Assembly: GCA_963971575.1 (NCBI GenBank)
Contig: OZ020617.1
Span: 41,078,606-41,142,605 of the forward strand
Reading direction: 5' to 3'
DNA: 64,000 bases
From: Liopterus haemorrhoidalis
Taxonomy: Eukaryota; Arthropoda; Insecta; Coleoptera; Dytiscidae
Shown here in pieces: positions 54,618 through 64,000 of this stretch (the stretch's first letter is position 1; each line of letters begins with the position of its first letter). Below the pieces are notes generated by a model that was not told where the DNA came from, did no database searches, and was given only the letters and a program-made list of their open reading frames with translations. The translations under genes were made by a program, and so were the position numbers.

Positions 54618-54914
54618 TTATAGGAACTCAATGTTAGCAAGGTAGCATAATGCTATCATAAGCTGTTTTTCGAGTTTTGTTTCGGGATTTCCCCCTAGTC
54701 TCAGATGAATTTCATCTGGCACTGTTCGCAGTTTTCCAAGAATATTTTTGAAAACTGTAGGAGATACCCGAAAATGTGATTTGAAAATCTTAGCACCGTA
54801 TTTTCCGCAAATTCCTGTACTTTTTATAAAATTAATTGAAACTAAATCAATGAAAAATAATTCAACGGCAAATCGAAGTACAAAAATCTTCCGAAAATCC
54901 TCTAAATGGTCCAA
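54618..54914 (-). pseudogene. PIF/Harbinger transposase N-terminal fragment
   Basis: On the - strand FRVSPTVFKNILGKL followed by GGNPETKLEKQLMIALCYLA and N matches the region just before the catalytic domain of Harbinger nucleases (F-R-x-S-x-x-x-F then P-x-x-x-E-x-Q-L-x-x-x-L-x-Y-L-A). It breaks off before any DDE residue. The Harbinger-like MITEs at 3899 and 6735 could be clients of such a family, but their ends are not seen here. Confidence 0.7.
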
Positions 54915-54934
54915 AATCCTCTAAATCTTACCAC

Positions 54935-55805
54935 TGATTGTAGCCAGAGAGTTGAAATTTGGCATACTTATACAACTCTTTGACCCGCACTCTTTAGGAA
55001 AAATACTAAAACATCTAAAAAACATATCCCACTAAAAATTTAAACAAATATCTACTCATCGATTTTTTTTTTAATCAGAGTATGTTACCAAATGAAAGCC
55101 TTTGGTACGTGTATTAACGTTCAAAATTTTATTTTTGCAAAAATAAATAATTTTGACGCGAATTTAGACGCTACACACCCTGTATCCCAGATGGATTAAA
55201 CGAAAAATCTGAAAAAATTCTAAATAATGTACATTTATGTGAACCGGAATAGTACAACAGGAATTTTTGATCAGATTATGTTTTCGGAAAATAACTCATT
55301 TTTGTGTTTTTTGCTTGACCATGTAAAATAGTTAATAACTTAAGTAACACAGTAAACCAGCATGGTGTAATGGTTAGGATGCTCGCGTTCTAATTTGCAA
55401 ACTAAGGTTCGCTCCGGTCTGGAGGCAATATTATTTTTTCTGTTTTTTTTTTGCATTTTTATTTATCTAGGTATATTTGGGCAAATGTTGCATTTAATTT
55501 TTAAAAGCGTAAATTTAATAACCAGTGGAAATTGTTGAAATTGAATACACGTAATCAGAAGGGCGGAGTTATGACTTAAAACGACCAATGGGAGCCATAG
55601 GCGCAATTTTCAAAATCTTGATGAACCTTGCTATAAAAAAAAATACTGCACATATTTAGAAACCTAAATAATGGTATTAGGCATTCGAATTAAAATTAAC
55701 AAAAATAATATTTTAACATAAAATTTGTTTTGGCATCCCAAATACTCATCATTCACTTACTAAATACCTGCGAAACCCTGAAATGTGTGAAATTTCACAC
55801 TTCAC
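54935..55805 (+). repeat. Repeat family A, copy 4
   Basis: Starts within the family at GATTGTAGCCAGAGAGTTGA (microsatellite and left end missing) and runs to CACACTTCACATTAATTTTT. The tRNA-like segment (55358-55425) differs in sequence from the other copies. Confidence 0.8.
55358..55425 (+). other. tRNA-like segment inside family A copy 4
   Basis: TGGTGTAATGGTTAGGATGC fits box A and the D-arm, and AAGGTTCGCTCCGGTCT box B, with a plausible anticodon-loop spacing. This is the most tRNA-like of the four segments, but the acceptor stem is not convincing. Confidence 0.55.
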
Positions 55806-55860
55806 ATTAATTTTTTTCAATTTTTCATTTTATTTTATTAGACAGGTGAAAATATGAAAA

Positions 55861-55930
55861 TACAAGCGATGACCTAAAAAAGAGGTCCTCACTTCTAAAC
55901 TACAAAATGATGACAAAAAAAACTCTTGGG
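55861..55930. repeat. Hairpin minisatellite, locus 3
   Basis: About one and three quarter units (ACAAGCGATGACCTAAAAAA, GAGGTCCTCACTTCTAAACT, ACAAAATGATGAC) directly inside the right terminus of the hAT candidate. Confidence 0.65.
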
Positions 55931-56369
55931 TCTTCGCGGCGCACAGTTTGGGAAACGCTGCTCTAAATAAAAGTCATCACTTTCCTCACTACATAACCAG
56001 TGCTCAGTAAAACAAAGAATATCAAAATTATTATCAATAAGAAAGCTATCTAATTAATTTTTTATGTTTCTAATACACTAAACATTTAAACAACGAATAT
56101 TTAAATTGCAATACTAGTCTGGTCTCTAGTTATGCATTAAAACCAGTAGATTAAGATAATCGATTTTACATCCAAGTTTTATTTGTTATGACGTGACAAA
56201 GTCTTTAAAAGATTTAGTTCAACCGTTAACCGTTTAGCAACGCTGTGATTCAGATCCCTTGAGCACGTAAATCTCTTTCCACAAATCCCAACTTTGAAAA
56301 GTTTACTTCAGAGTCGCACAAAGTTCTTTTTTCAGTAGTTCAACATTTGAGATCAAATTATCACAGTTT

Positions 56370-56531
56370 ATGTTTTACCTTTCTGGTTACTGTTTAATTT
56401 TCTCATTTGCTATTCTAGCTTTATTGTTGTTTAAATTTTTGATACCAACCTCACAGAGTAATTTATCAAAAGACTCTAACTATTATTCAGAAGTGGATGT
56501 CCAGGTATTCCCCGAGAGCTCATACTCGAAG
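56370..56531 (+). CDS. Possible first exon with signal anchor
   Basis: ATG at 56370 opens 54 codons whose first 27 are strongly hydrophobic (MFYLSGYCLIFSFAILALLL), followed by a polar segment SNLSKDSNYYSEVDVQVFPE. A possible splice donor AAG|GTACTT at 56531/56532 would end it in phase 0; reading on gives a stop at about 56625. TCAGTA at 56332-56337 could be an initiator. It would encode a signal-anchored or secreted protein. No family recognised, and such frames arise by chance in AT-rich DNA. Confidence 0.25.
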
Positions 56532-56939
56532 GTACTTGGTGTCATTTGCATTATTGAGCGTTGCAGCATTGTCATGCTGAGAAATGGGACTCAGAATGCA
56601 GCTCTGACCTATAGGTCGAGGTCATAAGTTTACGTTACATGAAGACAGGGGAGTAAGCCATGTCAAGCTTGCTTTCAGGAATGCATTACGGAATGACAAA
56701 CTAGATAGAGCAACGCAAGAGTTGTTTAAAGTAACATTTATGTCATGAAAGTGGTTTTCAGTGCTTTTGGTTCTTGGAAATTGGTTTTACACTACGTGTA
56801 AAATTTTGTTTTCAACCAAATAAATTATTTCTTCGGTGTAGATTTACAACATGCCACTGCACACTGTGCACACTGTGCATGCGTCACACATACGTCATTT
56901 GTTCAATATACAGAGATTCTAAACAGATGGGACTGTGCA

Positions 56940-57075
56940 GAACTTTTATTTATGTCATTAAACTAGAAGATGGGTAGCTCGCTTCGCTCGGCTTCTAACC
57001 AAACACTTACTAACCTACCCTAACCTAAGATAGTGTTTTGTCATTAAACTAGAAGATGGTTAGCTCGCTTCCAGA
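56940..57075. repeat. Short tandem duplication, 85-bp period
   Basis: TGTCATTAAACTAGAAGATG followed by G/TTAGCTCGCTTC occurs at 56953 and 57038. The rest of the period includes CTAACCTACCCTAACCTAA. The segment GATGGGTAGCTCGCTTCGCT with CGGCTTCTAA is GC-richer than its surroundings. Confidence 0.7.
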
Positions 57076-57432
57076 AACCATTGTTTTAGAGCCACTGACA
57101 ATTCTTGAATTATTTAGTGTAGTCGTTATGTGCTGCCATCTGTATAGAGTTTGAAGGGGTATATTGTAAACATTGTCCATTTCTTCTTGTAAGATAATAA
57201 AATACTTCCTCCACCCCATTAAAATTATTCAATATAATTTTTATTGGGATTATTGATGTTTGCAATTAATCATAAAACTATTATTTATTATTCTTAAATC
57301 AAGCCTCCCATGACTTGGCTATTGTTATTTCTTTCATCTGTCAAAATAACTGTCAAATAAAATTTTCCAAAAATCGATATTGAATCCACTGCACTAAGAG
57401 TTGTTATAAGTTATAAGAGTTGACATAAAAAT

Positions 57433-57885
57433 CTAATTATTTTCCCTGTAGTGTACATATTGTTGATATCTCTCAGGTAATCTTCTAGTACGATGTTTTT
57501 TGGAATAATGTTCAATCGGGTTGAGGTTAGGGGAGCACGCTGGCTGACCCATTGTTGTTATACCCACTTGATTTAAAAAGTCTGTTACACAGTGGGCGAC
57601 ATGTGGGCGCGCATTATCTTGCATTACGGTGAAATTTTATCCGATATATGGGGCAAAAGGTACAACATGGTCTTGAAGAATATATCTGATGTACCTATCT
57701 GCAGTTAACGCTCCGTCATCAATCACCACTAACTCTGTGCGAGCTCCGAAACATATTCCACCCCACACCATAATTGAACCTCCACCAAAAAATACAGTAG
57801 TAGCAAAATTAAATAGTGCATTTTGTTCTCCTTGGCGTCGATACAATCTTCGTTTATTGTTTAGTAGAGCATTCAAAGCTATTTA
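57433..57885 (-). pseudogene. Tc1-like transposase, C-terminal half
   Basis: On the - strand: LYRRQGEQNALFNFATTVFF, GGGSIMVWGGICFGARTELV, DRYIRYILQDHVVPFAPYIG, an in-frame stop, then VMQDNARPHVAHC (second catalytic Asp) and ACSPNLNPIEH (catalytic Glu of DD34E, with the usual SPDLNPIEH D changed to N). The C-terminal W-x-E-L region is deleted after IEH, giving an out-of-place end. The N-terminal DNA-binding part and terminal repeats are missing. Confidence 0.9.
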
Positions 57886-58277
57886 GATATAGGCTTCCAA
57901 ATTATAAAAATAAAAATAAAAAAAAAAACATAATTTTCAATCTGTTCCTTTAAATTTGCCGATGTGTATTATATTTCTCGGACTATAATAAATAACATAT
58001 TGAAATAAGGTGAAAAATTACAAACATAAAACAAATTCGATTCCTTCAGGAAGAGAGCCTGTTCATAAGCACCCTGTCGTCATCTAAAGTAACTGACAGA
58101 TCATAGCACAGGCCTAACGTCTAACGTCGCACTGGGTTAAAATGTGTAACACAGTTAAATCTGTATTAGACGTCTCAAATATTAGAGAGTCTTCACGTCG
58201 GACGAGCTATATACATAGGTCCATTAACAGTAGCTTCAAAATACGAAACTCACAACCACAATAAGTCAACATGAAGC
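57886..58277. other. Unassigned DNA
   Basis: Nothing recognised. Confidence 0.4.
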
Positions 58278-58350
58278 CGCTTTTGCAGCTACATCAACAG
58301 CATCATTGCCTTTAACACCATCATGGCATTTTAACTGCCATACGGGTGTT
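58278..58350 (-). mobile_element. LINE RNase H scrap
   Basis: One - strand frame reads WQLKCHDGVKGNDAVDVAAK, resembling the W-x-P-x-H-x-G-x-x-G-N-x-x-A-D-x-x-A-K end of LINE RNase H domains. No neighbouring LINE sequence remains. Confidence 0.45.
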
Positions 58351-58709
58351 GCGGGTGTTAAAATTAACGTCACGATAATTTTTTTATTTTAATACCATAT
58401 CTAACGACTTTTTCAAAAAATGCTATTCAGTAAGAGCATTTGTTAAGGTAGTCGTTAAAATTATATTTGTTATCGCGATGTGTTAAATTTCATTTTGAAC
58501 AAGTCATAAATTAACATGCGAATGCGTTACTAAGTTGAGTTTTAATATTGTTGGCAAATTACAAATGTAAGAAAAACATAACCGAATATTTCTCTATAAA
58601 TTCAAATATTCTCAGTGGCGATATTTATTTTAAAAATTGTACTTTTTGTACCATTTGTTTGGTCCTGTGATGCTCCGTTACAACTGGTTTTTACTGTATT
58701 TATAAAACT

Positions 58710-59063
58710 TATAGTCTATCTCAGAATGACTGATAGTAATAACATTTATTATTTGTAAAAAGTTATTGTTTTTTCACACAGAAGCGGCCCACAAAATATG
58801 AATAGTTCGAAACAAAATATTGTTAAAAACAACCGAGTGTGCATCTTATATGGGTATACGAACTAGGGTTAAACACAATAGATCATAAAAATTTGACCCT
58901 AAAATTTTGAGGAAAAATATGGTGACAGGCGTACGTTTAATAAAATGATAAATAGTAATATAGAAATACACAAAACCAATTTAAACGTGTTTAAAATGTG
59001 CACGCCACTGGTAACTGCCTGACAAAAAGATTTATTACTATCAGTCTTTCTGAGATAGACTAT
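58710..59063. mobile_element. Inverted-repeat element F
   Basis: TATAGTCTATCTCAGAATGA plus CTGATAGTAATAA at the left is inverted at the right (TTATTACTATCAGTCTTTCT, ending at 59063) with one mismatch in about 32 bp. The interior, without coding capacity, is repeated in inverse orientation at 53455-53800. Target duplication not clear. Confidence 0.75.
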
Positions 59064-59160
59064 AATACAGCTATATTCAACTTTTATTTAGTAAATTTTG
59101 TATATAACTACTGTGTAACACTTTTCTCCTTTTTAATAAAACTTGAATTTATATTGATTA

Positions 59161-59813
59161 CTCCCTCCGTTCGAAAATATAGTATACATTTTGATTTTAT
59201 TCTTGTCCGAAAATATGATACATTTACAATTTTAATTAATTAGAATTTATTTATGAAATAGTTACAAATATCTAAGTAAAACAAAGAATAGTACAAAAAG
59301 TGTAATTTAACAAGGACGTGGTTGTCTCCAGCTTTTCTTATGATGAAGTTTTGCCTTATTAATGTGCGCAATCTTATAGGAATTCCCTCCTTTTGCTAAT
59401 ATGATTGCTTCTATAGCAAACCCGTTTGTCGATTGTATTCGGTGAAGCTGTATGGTGTAAGGTTTGTATAGAATTGAAAAGGCCAAGATCCATTGCATTG
59501 TTCGCGCATTATACTGCGGTTGTGATTTAAGTCCATTTGCAACTTCGTCCTTGCAATTCAACACAATTTTGATAAAAAATCGCTATTTTGTTAGAACAGC
59601 GGGAGATACCTACTTTAATTTGTTTAAAATATTCGTTTTTTCTTCTGTGAATTACTTTTGACATATGAAAAATAATTTGTGCGCCATTTGTTTATTAGAT
59701 TGCCAAGCAACCACTTATTTAGAAATAAAAACAAAAGAAGATCAAGATAATATTACTGTCGTTAATTCCACATTTTTTAAAGTAATGTATACCATATTTT
59801 TGGACGGAGGAAG
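59161..59813 (-). mobile_element. Mariner-like element with Stowaway ends, plant-type transposase remnant
   Basis: CTCCCTCCGTTCGAAAATAT at 59161 and the inverse of CTTCCTCCGTCCAAAAATAT at 59813 match at about 26 of 30 bases over GTATACATT, and TA flanks both (59159-59160, 59814-59815). CTCCCTCCGTY is the classic end of plant Stowaway MITEs and their mariner-like parents. A - strand frame (59564-59307) contains CKDEVANGL, and GFAIEAIILAKGGNSYKIAH with INKAKLHHK, resembling the C-terminus of plant-type DD39D transposases (GGNxYKxPHxxKxxL). The catalytic part is deleted. The family call for the protein is by eye only. Confidence 0.7.
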
Positions 59814-60379
59814 TATTAAATAATTGATTTATTACGCTATTTCTAATTTACATCCCGCTTTGTAACATTTAAATACTTGAAAGAAAACATTTTTTAATCA
59901 TAAAAAATTCAGAACATAAACTAATTGTTACAAACTGGATTATGTGGCATTATCATTGTCATCAATTATTTCTTGAAATAATACATCATTAAAATGTATT
60001 GCACAGGGATAAATGATTTTTGTAGCTTTCACAGTATTATATTTTTAAGTTCTGTGACTCAACAGAAATCAAATATGCTCTTCAATACTTCATTTACTTA
60101 ATTTCTATACAATTTCTTGAACAAACGTGTGGCAACTCAAAAGTATTAATTGTATGACGAAGATGACGATGGATCATTCTCAGCTCTTCTCTTAGGAATT
60201 CACTTTAAAGAGTAATATAAGTTTGTATTTTGTCTTATAATAAATAAATATTCTTACCATACCATTTTTCCTTTTATTCAATTTCCTTTAGTAATTAACA
60301 TAGGATCCACAAATTTTGCAAACTAAACACCAACGTTAACTTTTTTTCCCTTTTTTGTTGGCTTTAGCAGCTTTGGCTT
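59814..60379. other. Unassigned AT-rich DNA
   Basis: Only the last 70 bp, likely the 3' UTR of the adjoining LINE, can be interpreted. Confidence 0.4.
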
Positions 60380-61400
60380 TCAATATAAATAAATACATTA
60401 CAGGCTTTTAAAATTAGATTTATAATTTGATATTTTTTGCTTTAATATAGTTATAAATAATTTCATAAATATCTAGAGAGTTAGTAGCAAGAAGCGTCTG
60501 ACTATTGGTAGGTAAGGATATTTTTTGGGTAACTAAATTTTGTATGAATAAGTTATGATTGCGAAAATGAAATGGGCATTCAAACAATAAGTGGTTCGAA
60601 TCGCTGACAGACAAATTATCACACGAACAGAAAGGAGCAGTAATCATATTAATTCTATGCAGATAATATGGCGGGAAGGTGTAATTAAATCTAAGCCAGA
60701 TATAAAAGATCTGCTTTGGTGAGAAGAAACCCAAATCTTTCTATGAAGGAGGGGTTGAATTTGACCATAGTATGATCTTTTGAACTGCAGGGAATCTATG
60801 TGTTCTTGTTGACATTGGCTGTATATCGAAGATTTGAAGGTTGACATAATCTCATAACTGATTAGAGGAATATTTAACAGGGAGACATTAACAGCTGCTT
60901 TTTTGGCTAGAAGATCGACTTCGATGTTGAACTCAAAATCTGAGTGGCCTTTAATCCAGCATATTTTAATAATTTTACCGCTGATCGTGAGATTGTTTAG
61001 ACCTTTAATAATATCATAAATTAGTGAATAATTCTTTTTCTCAAATCCAGAGCAACTCAATTTTTGGACGGCGCTTTTACAATCAGAAAAAATACAAATT
61101 TATTATGAAAGTGATTCTTTAAGTATTCTAAACTCAACTTTAAGCAACCATTTCCGCATTGTAGAGAAACATATTATCTGGGAGTTAAAATTTTAGGCTA
61201 AAATTACGCTGGGAATCTAAAACGGTGCAACCTACGCCATTGGTTGATTTTGATCCGTCAGTATATATATGGTGTGCATTTGGCCATTTTAATTTTACCG
61301 TATCCAAAACTGATAAGTTGTTTTTCTGATAATTTGAGGAAGATATCTGTATCATGATCAGCAATGAAATAATTTTTTGCTAGTGAAAACCGAAATGGGC
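60380..61400 (-). mobile_element. I-type LINE 3' part: RNase H and zinc knuckle
   Basis: On the - strand from 61300: WPNAHHIYTDGSKSTNGVGC (first D), LYNAEMVALKLSLEYLK (E), FSDCKSAVQKLSCSGFEKK (D) and WIKGHSDFEFNIEVDLLAKK (D), so all four acidic RNase H residues are visible, though in shifted frames. A C-terminal domain with FCSCDNLSVSDSNHLLFECP (CxC...HxxxxC knuckle, 60570-60640) and a stop at 60420 follow. The fragment at 24432-24720 is from the same family. No RT domain remains. Confidence 0.82.
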
Positions 61401-62438
61401 AAGAAAAACGTTAACTTTCAACCAACCGTTTTGGTAGATGTTTATTCTAGATCGTTTAGAAGAATTTGACGCCGCGTTAAGATTTTAACACAAATATGGT
61501 TAGTGAACAGCATTTACGCTTGAAATAAAGTTAAAAAAAATAACATCAGTTTTTGACGTTAATATTTTAACTTTTGTTTAGAGAATAAACCCGATTTGCA
61601 ACGTGCTTTTGAAGGGAATAATTCTGAAGGTAATTCGTATTGTAACGTTAAATTTATGGCATTTTATCTACAATGGAGAACGACGGATCCAGTGGAACAT
61701 ACAGGAAAAGAAAAACGAAATAAGAGAATGCTGTCCACAAGTCAGATGTGCAGTTAAAGCGCCATTTTTAAATGCAAAACCTACTTAAATAAAAAACAAT
61801 GTTTAATATTTACTTATATGTTTAATAATATCAAGAGTTCTATTAAATAAAAGTTTTACTTATTTTTGTTTTTATTTTCTGCCGTTATTATGTAACGGAA
61901 GGAATAAATTATTTGAAAATGTATGATTCTTTAACAAAATTAATGAAATTAGCTCTGATAGGTTTGTACTTCCAGCTTTAAATTTATTAAGCGCAAAAGG
62001 TGGTATTTGTAACTAATTGGAAACCTATTATCCGCTAATAGAAACTGGATAAATTAGCTTGTTACTATGTTAACTAGTGCATATGTTTATTACCATCATA
62101 TATAAAACGTGACTTTATGTGTGGGATAAAGATATATATTTTAATTAGAATATTTAAATTAAGTGAAATATAATAAGAAAATTAGGGGTTTCGAGCGAAA
62201 GTGCAGATTTGTGTAGGTAGCAGGAACTTAGTAGGTATAGGTATATTAAAATAAATGGTTCAGTCTTAAAGTTTTGTTGAGTAATTATTTATTCCCGTAA
62301 TATCAAATGTGTAATAGTAATATTCCGTCACAGAAAACTTTCAACTTGCCTTATATTATCGCAAAATTATGATTCTGCTGTGTACAGTCCGGTTAACGTA
62401 ATAAATTAAACAAGGGAAAAACAGGGTAGTTTGGAACA
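61401..62438. other. Unassigned DNA
   Basis: No element ends, and the 61-codon + strand frame at 61603 has no recognisable domain. Confidence 0.4.
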
Positions 62439-62690
62439 GGGTGCACCCTGGAAATTTCTTGGGGGGGGGGGTCAGAAGACGGAATTATTTTAAAGAGTAG
62501 GAACTGGGAAAGTACTCGAAATAAGTACTGGTCAAATACACTTTATTTTTCAAAATGCAAGTGTTGATCTAAAAACAAATAGGTCTTCACTTCTAAATTA
62601 CAAGTGATGACCTAAAAAAATGGCCTATACTTCTAGAATACAAGTAATGACCTAAAGACAAAAAGGTTCTCACTTTTAGAATACAAGTGA
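62439..62690. repeat. Hairpin minisatellite, locus 4, beside a hAT-like palindrome
   Basis: Three units of 40-43 bp start at 62558, 62601 and 62641, with a partial fourth at 62684 (CAAGTGATGACCTAAAAAAA, then GGCCTATACTTCTAGAATA in unit 2). The palindrome CAGGGTGCACCCTG at about 62439 and an 11-G run at 62461-62471 precede them. Confidence 0.75.
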
Positions 62691-63707
62691 TGCGCCTACA
62701 TATTGTGTACGGAACGTGTTACGGGTTGCACATAATTGACCCATTACTCTGATTTTGTTAATATTTTATCTCGTCACACTATTTTGTCACGATCGTTTTT
62801 TTTTTTTTTTAATTACGTCGTTCTTATTAACCAATAAACGAATCAATTAACTATTGTCCATTCGTTGTCACGATTGAAAAATCAAAGTTTCTAATTAAAA
62901 ATATAAACGGTATATTTAAGGTCTATAATAACAAAACTGTTGAAGAGCTAAATAATAATTTCTTTGTACTATTGTTCTATATTCTGTGAAGTAGTTGCAT
63001 AACAGTTTTTAATGTTTAGTTATATTTTCTCACGAGTGTAGGTACGTCAGAACCATGACACGAGTTGAATAGGACTATGAGAACATAATATCATAACAAA
63101 GAGCCTAGTGTTTTATATCGTGTTATCGGACATATCTACGTTTTGTTATACTTCAATCATATGTTTTTTGCAACCTTGATATATAGATGCAGTGAAAGAA
63201 TCGAATTTGATTGAATTGAACTTGATTTTGACAAGGTTGCTTGATGACTTTGAAAAAATAGACACGTCTGGTATGATAATTTAATTAAATAATATTATAA
63301 TAAATTAAAAGAACACAGGCAAAATAGTTGACACTGAATCAAGTATCAAAGGTGTTTAAAGTAAAGAGGGTTGGTAATGAAGATTAGAAATTAAAAGAAA
63401 ATTGATGTTTTGTACGAGTGTTTAGAACTGTACCTACAGCCCTTATTCTTGCAACAAATAAAGATTAAGGTTTCAAGTAATTAAAGTTCAGTCAGCAAAA
63501 CCAAAAATATAGAGCAACTATTGTTCTAATATACAAACATAATTAGGCTGAGGCTGCATAATAATGCGGTGACATCATGGTGTCAAGCTTATAAGATAAA
63601 ATACTTATGCTGAAGCAGTTCTTTTCTGGCTAAGATAGAATAAAGATGTTTAAAGCCTATACATGAGTTTTATTTAACAATCTCTAAAAATCCCATACTC
63701 GCTAACC
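62691..63707. other. Unassigned AT-rich DNA
   Basis: No feature beyond a 16-T run near 62799. Confidence 0.4.
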
Positions 63708-64000
63708 CAGTGGTTCCCAAACTTTTTCGGTTCCGGGCGCCCTTAATGTATTAAAAATTTTCCGCGGCGCCCCAAGTTAATTCTTAAAAAAAAAGGTCTT
63801 CACTTCTAAACTACAAAGTGATGACAAAAAAAGGTCCTCATTTATAAACTACAAAGTGATGACAAAAAAAGGTCCTCACTAAGGCGCCCCTGTAGACCAG
63901 CCTCGGCGCCCCAGGGCAGAGTCGTGGAACCTTTTACAGTTTAACAATATTCCGTGGAACAAAAAAAAAAATAAATAACATAAGGTTGATACCTATGCAG
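63708..64000. mobile_element. hAT end with hairpin minisatellite, locus 5
   Basis: CAGTGGTTCCCAAACTTTTT at 63708 is the same terminus type as at 52906. GGCGCCC motifs follow (63748, 63768), then two and a half hairpin units (63785-63880: AAAGTGATGACAAAAAAAGG, TCCTCACT) and further GGCGCCCC copies. It runs off the right edge. Confidence 0.7.

Overview
This is intergenic or intronic DNA from an animal, most likely an insect. It is AT-rich and almost entirely made of old transposable elements: mariner, Tc1, hAT, piggyBac-like and PIF/Harbinger DNA transposons, I-, jockey/CR1- and RTE-type LINEs, tRNA-derived SINEs and many small inverted-repeat elements. I see no operons, rRNA, real tRNA genes, CRISPR or viral genes. 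Nearly every coding stretch is a broken transposase or reverse transcriptase. I cannot name the species from sequence alone.

Host genes: one stretch looks like a true exon, on the + strand at 12441-12543. It has a T-run/TAG acceptor, an ATG in good context, 34 codons and a CAG|GTTAGT donor. A second, weaker first-exon candidate (signal anchor) is at 56370-56531 (+). All 16 LINE fragments I recognise lie on the - strand, the bias expected if much of the window is intron of a + strand gene.

Layout. 1-8.2 kb: a 291-bp tandem array, a 5'-truncated LINE, two inverted copies of a 0.6-kb inverted-repeat family (B), two Harbinger-like MITEs and a hAT remnant. 8.9-17 kb: a 1-kb repeat family (A) with a tRNA-like core, a 571-bp MITE, the exon, a complete-ended mariner, and two inverted mariner halves meeting at a hAT insertion. 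17.5-23.65 kb: one mariner split by a hAT (itself holding a LINE piece and a piggyBac-like MITE) and by an RTE LINE (itself holding an I-type LINE), with target duplications readable for four of the five insertions. 24-33 kb: LINE 3' ends, nested inverted-repeat elements and a 32-bp minisatellite. 35-47 kb: hAT, mariner and LINE remnants. 47.8-56 kb: B, A and C repeats, a mariner and a ~3-kb hAT. 57-64 kb: Tc1, a Stowaway-ended mariner-like element resembling the plant-type group, an RNase H LINE and a hAT at the right edge.

The most unusual structural signal is a ~40-bp unit that folds on itself (AGTGATGACC...GGTCCTCACT). It occurs in short tandem runs at six loci, each beside a hAT-type end. 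The transposase and RT fragments all carry stops, frameshifts or missing catalytic residues; this window shows no element that looks active.
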